Shown: one piece after another, positions 55,962-64,000 of the stretch
How the letters are laid out: each line of letters opens with the position of its first letter
Position numbering within the stretch: position 1 is the first letter of the stretch
Origin: Phialocephala subalpina
Lineage: Eukaryota; Ascomycota; Leotiomycetes; Helotiales; Mollisiaceae
DNA length: 64,000 nucleotides
Assembly (NCBI GenBank): GCA_900073065.1
Contig: FJOG01000014.1
Location: 1,290,803-1,354,802, forward strand
Direction of reading: 5' to 3'
The notes under the pieces: generated by a model
The model's database searches: none
Seen by the model: the letters and a program-made list of their open reading frames with translations, nothing else
What the model was told of the DNA's origin: nothing
Program-made: the position numbers and the translations under genes

Positions 55962-57569
55962 TTTTTCTCATCTGCCGTAATCGTTCAACGTCCAGGTACT
56001 CGTTTTTTCGTCGAAACTGATGAAATAAGAGAAGGAAGAAACAGAAAGATAAAGAGAGTAGTGGTAATACATAGGTGATCTCTGGACATGTGGGGCCTGG
56101 GATTGATGTTGGCGTGCAGCAATCATCATATTCCGGCTCGAAACAGGATGAATGCAGCCGTCGACTCTACTCGTATTTTTCAAGCTTTGCCAATGAAGAG
56201 CTTGATAATGCCCGGCGACTCCAACCCGAAGCCAACAATGTGGGAATTGGTGACCCCCCAGTGCTACCCCAGCATTTAACCGACCAGTTGTGGTGGGACG
56301 GGACGTCACCGCTGGACGCGGGGTAACACTTGCTTGAGCCTTGTAAGCTTCAGTGGCGGCTCGTTGACCACTCCGTTTCTGGTGATGGCGAGAGCCGGCA
56401 ATTGAAAGATTCCCGATGATTGTCGGGGTGACACAAGACGGTGACATACCCGTAGAAGTTCGGAAACAAAGCCGCTCTGGTGATGGCGAGAGCAGGCAAT
56501 TGAAAGATTCCCGATGATTGTCGGGGTGAGACAAGACGGTGACATACCCGTAGAAGTTCGGAAACAAAGCCGCTCTGGTTCTTGAAACATACTAGGACAT
56601 TTGTTACTCCTCGCATCTCATAGAACTCCAACATCTGGCCTCCGAGAAGAAAACCCACGGTTGAAAGTGCGTCCCAGATGCTCAACATGTTCACCAATAT
56701 TCCATCCGATTTCTGGCCGATAGAGGCCCAATTGAAGAGCACAATAATTGCTTGCCTGGTAGAAGCTCACCTGTCCCCTGCATATCGATGAACAGAACAC
56801 ACAATATGAGTCGACAACACAATAGGACGATAATCAAGACTTCAATTAGAGCATTTCAAATTCTCTTATGGCCGACGAAGACTCTTGATCCCCACTTCAG
56901 CTTTCAGCTGCCGCAGCAAAATTGCCTGGGATTCTACTCAACTTCGCAGCCCCTTCGCGCTTGAAAATTGTATACATTCCAAAACAAAAAGTCCCTCGGA
57001 GCTAAGGGACAATCAACAGTTTTGGGCGAACCAAGCCCATTCGCCATGAAGTACTTCCATTCGCAAAGTGAAAGGATGCATAGCACGTGTTTGCAATTGA
57101 GACGATAGTTCTTGAGAGATTCCACGGATCTGATTGGCGGACATGAAGCAAGGTCGAGAAGTCAAGGGATGTGATGGTATGGGATGGGGGTGCGCTGTCA
57201 ATGAATCGCGTGTTGACCTTCCATTTCTCTAGGTCCGGCTGCAAAAGGAGCAACTCCTGCCTTCCACTCTTCCACGAAGTTCTGGAAACATTCTTGTCCC
57301 TGCTCACACGTGTCTGACACCCGTTCCTTGCAGGTGGAAATTATGTCTCCTTTTAAGATGCCTGTGCCTAGGATCTGTCCGCTTGTCAGGAAAACCTGGG
57401 AATCGGAACCGGAAATTCTGCACGAACCTCCAAAGTATGCGATCGTCGATGTGATGATAGTTCCCTGTTGCCGGAAATTGAGCATTTGTAGCCGGAGGAT
57501 CCATCAAAAGCCAATATTGGGAATTACGACCAAGGGTTCGAATGGAAAACTCAATGAAGCGTAATGCTG
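55962..57569. other. Intergenic region with a 98-bp tandem repeat
   Basis: Minus frames across the repeat (56306-56742) are by-products of its periodicity. Another minus frame (57198-57485, CKERVSDTCEQGQECFQNF) is Cys-rich and might be a remnant, but has no ATG and no recognisable family. Confidence 0.5.
56379..56579. repeat. 98-bp tandem duplication plus partial third copy
   Basis: Units at 56379-56476 and 56477-56574 start CTGGTGATGGCGAGAGC and differ at two positions (C/A in GAGCCGG, C/G in GTGACAC); a five-base third start follows at 56575. The repeat lies about 400 bp upstream of the Dal5-like permease. Confidence 0.95.
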
Positions 57570-58317
57570 TTAAAGTTTCGATTGTTTCGCTAGAATTTTC
57601 TGGAGCCCTTCTCGAAGGTTCGCATTCAGACCAGTTGGCGAAGGTCGCCCCGTTCCCCTGTCGACAAATACATGGACGATATTTCCAACGCTTTTGACTT
57701 CGTCGACGCCTCGTTCGAACAGGGCGATCTCGTATGTGACGCTGCTTTTCCCCAGCTTGTTGACACGAAGAGCCAGCTCGGCTATGGCAGGAAAGGCAAT
57801 GGAGCCAAAGAAGTCTCCATGCGAGTGAACGACAAGTCCATACTGCTCAGAAGTTGGAGGATGCAAACTGCATTCGTTGATGAGATAGGTGTTCACCACG
57901 GAATCATATCTAGACCAATGTCAGATCTGCCGGAGAACAGACTTCGAAATAAGAAGGGATGAGACTTCAGTGAAGGATTACTCGTACAAGAAGTTATAAA
58001 TCGAGTTATTCATGTGAGCGTACCTATTGCTGAGGTCAGTTTCCGCTTTTCATGCATTCTGGGGAGTATAGCTGCATGTATCAGAAGTGATGGAACATGC
58101 ATGCATCTGGAGGAACTTTACGGCTACATGCAACTCGAGACAGCAATTGCAAGCATACGAGTAGGTACGAGAAGGGGGATTTACATATCGTTGTCACTCC
58201 TGCCGCGCGTCAGTACTGTTCGCACCGGACCTAGTTCTGATCTTACCATCGTGTCCTGTATTCTAGTATGTAGCCATAATCAGCCCGCTTTCTTTGCTTA
58301 AGCTCTCGTTGAGACAT
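57570..58317 (-). CDS. Hot-dog fold thioesterase (4HBT family)
   Basis: Four exons, complement(join(57570..57909,57982..58023,58185..58199,58247..58317)), give 155 residues. Exon 2 is only 15 nt, yet it is needed to build the continuous block YRTRWSDNDMYAHMNNSIYNFLYEYDS, whose SDNDMYAHMNNS part is the classic 4HBT signature with the acidic catalytic position (read in pieces). Further on come NECSLHPPTSEQYGLVV, DFFGSIAFPAIAELALRVNKLG and EVKSVGNIVHVFVDR. Introns are 47, 161 and 72 nt. The size is usual for single-domain acyl-CoA thioesterases of fungi. Substrate and compartment are not evident; no targeting peptide is seen. It is divergent from the pseudouridine synthase gene. Confidence 0.85.
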
Positions 58318-58790
58318 AGTGTATGTTTTATGCTTCGCAGTCCTCTGTACTAGATGATCGGATCGACGTTTTCAGGGCTGTTCTTCGATTTGAGAGGCCA
58401 CCGGAAGAGACGGAAAACAGGGAGAAAAAGGAGGACAAGACTGTGCTGAAGATGAAACTGGAGAAAAAGACTTTTGAGTCAGGAACCATCTGCCCCTCGA
58501 ATCCATCCCCTTGGACCTTGGACACCCCAAGCCGAGGTTGGTAGTCGAACTTTAAGTTGCCGCGCTTTACCGCCTTCGGTTGGACCCGCATCAATTTAGT
58601 ACCAGAGCGGAGGTAACCTTACCTGGGTATTTTGGCGTTCATCGCGTTTGTCTGTCTCTTGTATCGAAAATAATTTGATTTCTCGATCAGCTTCTCGATC
58701 TCTGGCAAAACACCACGACCCGTCTCAGACGCCGCAAATCCGCTGGCGCCATCACCAAGGATCATAGCGCTGCTGGCTCGGCGGCGTGGA
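58318..58790. promoter_or_regulatory. Divergent intergenic region
   Basis: 473 bp between the thioesterase and pseudouridine-synthase start codons; both promoters must lie here. Short frames inside are not convincing. Confidence 0.45.
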
Positions 58791-60236
58791 ATGGTCAATC
58801 CCACCATGGCGCTGGTTGAGGTCCCCCAAACGACATCCTATCCACCGTTGGAAGAGAAGAAACCTCTGCAAGATCCGCCGCCAGTGGTCGTAACACCATG
58901 CGATCCCTGGCCTCGCCCCTACTATCTGGATAATGGGCTGCGAAGAGTTGCGCCATATCATTTCACATACAATACATACTGCAAGGAGAGATGGAGAGGG
59001 CGAGAGTTGCTAGATATCTTCTCAAGCGAGTTCAGAGACCGGCCACTTGAGTACTATGTAAGTCCCTTATATTGGGATATATCAGAACCTTGAGTCTAAC
59101 AGACATAGAAAGACGCCATAGAACGTGGAGCGGTAACGGTTAATGGCAAGCCAGTTCCTACGACCTCACATATTGTCAAGAATGGCGATATTATTTCACA
59201 CACCCTACACCGCCACGAACCTCCTGTGACCGCCCTACCAATCTCCATCTTGCACGAAGACGAAGATATGATTGTCATCAATAAGCCAGCCGGTGTACCA
59301 GTCCATCCTGCAGGTCGATATAACTACAACTCGGTGGTAGAGATCATGCGGGCTGAACGAGGGCACAGCTGGAATCCACTGCCTTGTAACAGACTTGACA
59401 GACTGACAAGCGGTGTGATGTTCATTGGCAAACATCCAAAAGCTGCAGAGAAGTTGAGTCTGCAGATCACAGACAGAACGGTCAGAAAAGAATACGTTGC
59501 ACGAGTGAAAGGAGAATTTCCAGACGGTGAAGTTGTATGTGATATGCCAATACTGCAGATATCTCCAAAACTCGGGTTGAACCGGGTCCGAGCAAATGGA
59601 AAGTCGGCACGTACGGTATTCAAGAAGCTTGCGTATTACCCGGCCGTCAACAAGGAACCGCTAAAGTCAAATAAAGAGGACCAGGTATCTGCTGACGAAG
59701 TAAAACGGGGTCAAGCTTCCGAAGGTTACTCCATTGTCAGATGTCTACCTGTAACAGGGAGAACCCATCAGCTGCGAGTCCATCTACAGTTTTTGGGGCA
59801 TCCAATAGCAAATGACCCCATTTACAGTAACAGGCGAGTTTGGGGTGCCAATCTGGGAGCTAACGATGCGGACGCATCACAAGATACAGATGAGGATATC
59901 ATTACCCGTCTTTCCCGGATGGGCAAATCAGAAGTTGCTGATGCTGTGGCATATCATGATGAGATGGTGGACGAGTACAACAAGAAAAAGGCCGAGAAAA
60001 TGTCGGGAGAGCTATGCGATGTCTGCCAAACACCACTCTATACAGATCCCGGAGAACAAGAACTCTGCTTATGGCTGCATAGTCTTCGTTACGAAGACTC
60101 TGGCGGGTCTTGGAGCTATCTCAGTCCTCTGCCCAGCTGGGCTTTGCCACCAGATGGAATGCAGGGACCAGTCGAGGTTGGGGGCATGGAAGCCCTCGTG
60201 GAAGCGGTGAAAGAACAAAACCCTGAGATCGCATAG
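58791..60236 (+). CDS. RluA-family RNA pseudouridine synthase (Rib2/Pus8/Pus9-like)
   Basis: Two exons, join(58791..59057,59109..60236), encode 464 residues; the 51-nt intron lies in the S4-like N-terminal region ([21 protein letters not shown], then [14 protein letters not shown]). The catalytic domain contains [30 protein letters not shown] with catalytic Asp at about 186, and [25 protein letters not shown] fungal C-terminal region has a [24 protein letters not shown] segment. The family isomerises uridine to pseudouridine in tRNA; Pus9/Pus8 act at position 32 in mitochondria and cytoplasm. No deaminase domain of the Rib2 type follows, and which tRNA site this one uses is unknown. A second ATG six codons in (MALVEV) is an alternative start. 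Confidence 0.93.
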
Positions 60237-61313
60237 ATTCATGTGTGGCTTACGCGCCTACAACAAACTCTCACACCCACCTACCTTCCAGTAACCAAAA
60301 CCCAATGCGATGGTGATTCAGGCCTAACATGGGCATTGTCAGAGATAGCCATGGGCAAAAAAATTCAAAGTGGACGAGGAACCCACGTCCTACTTAGGCA
60401 AGACCATGTGGTTGAAACTAAAGTCCTCTCCTTGCGCACTGCCACAATCGTTTGATGCTGAACTCTAACCGTTCAAGCAGAGTGGCAAATTCTTGTTCCT
60501 CTTGGCTAGCGTGCCCTTATGCAAAGCTGGAGTCAGACACCACGACTGACTCTGTGAGAGCAGGTGGGGGAAGATTCCAGAGGATATTGAGGGGTCCTAC
60601 AGATCGAGGTCCAAGGATCAAAGCTCACAGGCCATGGGCCAATGAACGACAGACCTCAGTTCCATTGAATAAACTTGTTGCGGCTTACGTCCTAGCGGTA
60701 CAATCCGTCAAGGCCTAAAAGTTCATTCCCCTCCCTGATTCCTATGGCACGAACCCTTCCGTACCGTTCCACGATATAAGATCATCCTGTTAGGTGGTAG
60801 TATTTACACCAACAAACCTCGTTCCAAATCTCTCACGTCCCAGTGTTGATCTTTGTATGATTTTGAGTTTATGACATGTGCTAGCCGAAAGTCTATTTGA
60901 CGATTCTCCTACCATCTTCTCGATCGATATTCATAAAGAGTCAAGACGGCTTCGAACCCCCACAGCATCGGCTCCGAACCTATTTCAGTTGCCATCAACT
61001 ACGGCAAAGCCGCTCGAGCTTTGGGTCGCATGGTTGTCCGTGTCCGCGACCGCCTTTTACACTTATCTTAAATGGTGCATCTTCCTCCCGAAAAGAAATA
61101 TCTCGTCACAAAGTGGAGAAAGTACCGTCTGGATTGATATATCTAGTTGCAGGCGGAAAGCTTAGATCTTATCAGATCTATTTCATTGTTCAAACCCAAA
61201 CCCTCATCATCGAATTCCTCGAGACTCCAGCAAACTCCTTTTAGGCGTGGCAAATTCTTTCGGTCGTCTAGGCAAGCCGATCAACCACCAAAACCGCTCC
61301 AGACCTCCATAGC
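60237..61313. other. Intergenic region (1 kb)
   Basis: Short unrecognised frames only; promoter and long 5' leader of the bZIP gene are expected in the second half. Confidence 0.5.
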
Positions 61314-63503
61314 ATGTCCGCCGAAGAGAACCCTAATTTTCACGACTCCGAAGAGTCACCAGATATTCCTGAACCCCCTTCAAGCAGCAAACCTGGAGCG
61401 AAACGCAGAGGTATGAGCACAGTGTGGTAATCCTCCAAATGTAGTGCTGTCATCTTCATTTGTGTGCCGAAAGACCAGTTCTCACTAACAGAATTAGCTT
61501 CTCGCGCTGGTACTCGAAGCGTTGCCTCGTTGACTCCTGAGCAGCTCGCTCGAAAACGCGCCAATGATCGTGAAGCACAACGCTCCATCAGGCAACGTAC
61601 CGTATGTGCAATCGGCATACTGTAGGTAATGCTTCGTCGCTAACATAGAATTTGGCAGAAAAATCATATTGAGGATTTAGAGCAGAGGATCCGAGAATTG
61701 TCAGGAGAAGAGGAAACCCAAAGTATTGAAGATGTGAAAAGACGGAATGCAGAACTGGAGGAAGAACTCAAACATTTGAGAGAGACCTTGCGCCGGTCCG
61801 AAGGCAGTGTAACTTCCTCGCCTGAATTGGCGCCCCTTTCTAGTAAGTACTCCCAGTTAACACAGCACTCAAAATCCCATCAATTGTCCACAATTGATAC
61901 AAAAATCCACAGCAGTCGTCCAACGAATCTTCAATGCTATCGTCACTGGATCGGAACTGACCTGTATATGTTTCGAAGCCAGATATGGCATGAACTCTGG
62001 CATCGATATGATCGACTCTCCGTACTCATACTCACCACAATGGTCGTCACCTGGTCGATCCTCGCTTTCTTCTTCCCCATTCACTGTATCGAGCGCCGGC
62101 GAGCTCATAACGTCTCTCGCCCCTGACTACTCAATGACTGAGTATGGCTTCAGCGACCCCGGCAGTGCTAGAAGTGATACTCTCAGTCCCAGCCTTCCAA
62201 TGGCAGACATGGGAAGTACCCCTCCTCAAGTCACTCCTGCCATAAACAGAAGAGCCATGCCATTCAATCCAAGACCGCATTTCGGCCGAAGTAGATCTTA
62301 CCCGAACGGTAGACTAGGTAGGGAGAATTTACTGAATTGTGACTACCTAATACTGATTTGAAACAGGGCAGCCAGCATGGCAGCCCAGTGTCTCTTCATC
62401 GATGTCGTCTTCCAGGATGACCACCGCCATGAGTGGAATGCCGCCGGAACCCAGTTTGATCCAGCCCATGGCACCAACTAGCAACCCCTCGGGACTGGGT
62501 GGGGATGTGGGTGGGATGGGACCGCCGCCACCAACAAGCAATCGTCTGGTAATGGAGAGAAATGTGGGCGCTTCACCCATGCAGCCTGCTTTGGCGATGA
62601 ATAGCACAATACCAGAGATGGCTCAACCAGTCCCAAGACCGGCACAATCTTCTCTAGCAATGAACGGAAACCTGTCCGAGATAAATCCGCTGATTTCGAG
62701 ACATGCACAGGACATTGGGTACGATACCCCGTCTTCTTTCGTGAACCAGCCTCTTGTTCACACGTGGGAGCTTCCACTTCGATTTGTGCCTCCAACAGGT
62801 CCTATAGATAGCATATTGATCGGACTGTTGCAACGTCAGAGAAATATGGCTCTGGAGGGAGTCACTGGGACAGATCTCACCGGTCCATTTCATCCGGATG
62901 TGAGAGGACTCCTGAGCCTCGAAGACTCTGCCTCGACATACCCAATTGCATCGGTTCTTGTCGACCTCGTTCGCCGGATTGCGTTGAAAGGCCTGGCTGA
63001 GAAGGCAGCTATGGTGTATCTCATATATCGCTTGACGCAGTGGCAGATATCGCCTTCTCCTGAAACATACAACAATCTCCCAGACTGGTACGGTCCACGA
63101 GCTTCGCAGCTCATGACTGGGCATCCAATCTGGTTAACTTTGGTAAGTCAATGATTTCCTTCCGATGGTTCGGTTACTGACCTTGAAGCAGATGATCTGG
63201 GGCAAGCTGCGCGATATAGTGATTAACGACCAGGGGAAGTATGCGACGGATGAGTTTCAGCATTTGTACGCAAGTAGCTTGAATGTCAATTGGCCGTATC
63301 GAGACCAAGACATCGTAGTCTTTGAGGGCGAGGAAGTGAGATTAACGGATGGCTTTGTCCGGCATGTGAATGTTCAGTCAAACTGGAGTCTGGATGAACC
63401 TTTTCAAATGCGTTATCCTGAGCTTCAGCCCGCTTGCAAGTTCACAGAGCTTCCTGGGCAGCAAGCTCAGTCATCTATGCAGAATATCAAACATCAGCAC
63501 TGA
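61314..63503 (+). CDS. bZIP transcription factor with C-terminal DUF3425
   Basis: Six exons, join(61314..61410,61498..61601,61659..61842,61913..62317,62367..63142,63192..63503), sum to 626 codons (625 residues). Two introns end in tandem acceptors. At the first, use of CAG six bases upstream of the chosen TTAG would also stay in frame. At the third, CAGCAG gives TVVQR or IVQR. The basic region is ARKRANDREAQRSIRQRT (ends at residue 67, at an exon boundary), then KNHIEDLEQRIREL begins the zipper. A Ser/Pro/Met-rich linker follows. The C-terminus (PIDSILIGLLQRQR, ASVLVDLVRRI, AAMVYLIYRLTQWQI, LNVNWPYRDQDIVV) is DUF3425, a domain found with bZIPs in ascomycetes. It would bind DNA as a dimer; targets are unknown. 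Confidence 0.92.
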
Positions 63504-64000
63504 TTTTGGGTACGTTTTGAGCGAATGTGTTGGGACCGGCGTATTGGCGGAAGGGATACCTTCTGAAAAGTACACATGGCCCAAGAAAAAGGGCGTTAGG
63601 AATATAGACTATGAACATGATATGACTTACTTTCAACGATAGATCAACGTACACGATAAAACTAATGCATTGTCCATCTTTCGTGATATCTGGAGGTAAA
63701 GTCGTGAGTCTTTCAAGCAACTGGATTCAAAGGCAGATGAGGTTTGTATATTAAGTCTGATTAACGCTTTTAATAAATGTGGGTTGGATAGAAAAAAGTG
63801 GACAGAGGCGACCTTCGAAGGGAAAGAGCAACCCAGGATGGACCTCCGCTCTTATCATCCAGTACCATATGATCGTCGGGGCGTCTCACTCTCAGACAAA
63901 AATGATGAAATACGGAGAAATTAGACTTTATCCGACAGCAATCCGACGTCACCGTCATGAATCTAGAACGTTGAAGCCCAATCCAAAAAAAATCGCCTGA
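63504..64000. other. 3' flank, end of window
   Basis: A plus frame at 63370-63642 overlaps the bZIP C-terminus in another frame and is not convincing. No gene is seen to the window end. Confidence 0.5.

Noticed and set aside
56306..56742. Minus ORFs with repeated GMSPSC and NLSIA segments
   Set aside because: Artefact of the 98-bp tandem repeat read in several frames.
57520..57560. GGTTCGAAT resembling a tRNA B box
   Set aside because: No A box, acceptor stem or cloverleaf can be folded around it.
1..64000. CRISPR arrays, bacterial operators, ribosome binding sites and riboswitches
   Set aside because: The window is fungal nuclear DNA; no regularly spaced direct repeats of CRISPR type and no tRNA/rRNA signatures were seen.

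Overview
The window reads as nuclear DNA of a filamentous ascomycete (Pezizomycotina). Short GT-AG introns (about 44-180 nt) with CTAAC/CTGAC-like branch points occur in almost every gene. The gene families are typical of such fungi: a Zn2Cys6 factor with a fungal_trans-like region, a bZIP-DUF3425 factor, a HET-domain protein, and several MFS and SDR families. General resemblance suggests Leotiomycetes, but I cannot fix a genus. Apparent ORFs often begin with TTG/CTG, so starts and splice sites below were chosen by hand from in-frame ATG codons, splice consensus and family resemblance. Most exon chains sum to an exact multiple of three.

Layout. 0-3 kb: no recognisable gene, but a perfect 250-bp tandem duplication. 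3.1-7.2 kb: a conserved fungal protein of unknown function head-to-head with a CSA/ERCC8-like WD40 repair protein, then a DHA1-type MFS exporter. 7.2-15 kb: long unassigned DNA around a GPCR-shaped 7-TM protein. 15-19 kb: the autophagy gene ATG5 and a hexose-type transporter. 19-26 kb: unassigned DNA, an NLR-like N-terminal fragment, an atypical epimerase-type SDR with one frame break, and a secreted esterase pseudogene with several lesions. 26-31.4 kb: a five-exon MFS transporter with a hairpin in one intron, a MITE-like hairpin, and a secreted protein with Kex2-type sites. 34-36 kb: a wrecked copy of a large fungal membrane-protein family. 36-42.4 kb: a 1062-residue disordered basic protein and a single-pass membrane protein with a PPxY motif. 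44-53 kb: a HET gene with a stop in place of Trp, a small basic UPF0390/DUF2462 protein, a broken RBR ubiquitin-ligase-like gene, an intact Zn2Cys6 regulator, and an SDR with a mutated splice donor. 54-64 kb: a Dal5/Tna1-like MFS permease, a 98-bp tandem repeat, a hot-dog thioesterase with a 15-nt exon, a RluA-type pseudouridine synthase and a bZIP regulator.

How the genes relate. I see no coherent biosynthetic cluster. Housekeeping genes (CSA-like, ATG5, pseudouridine synthase, UPF0390, thioesterase) look intact. Accessory genes between them (esterase, HET, RBR, SDRs, the large membrane protein) carry frame breaks, stops or splice lesions. The Zn2Cys6 factor, the SDR and the Dal5-like permease lie next to each other and could once have formed a small catabolic unit. 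The density of disabled accessory genes is the most notable property of the window. Genes with a single one-base break could instead reflect sequence error.
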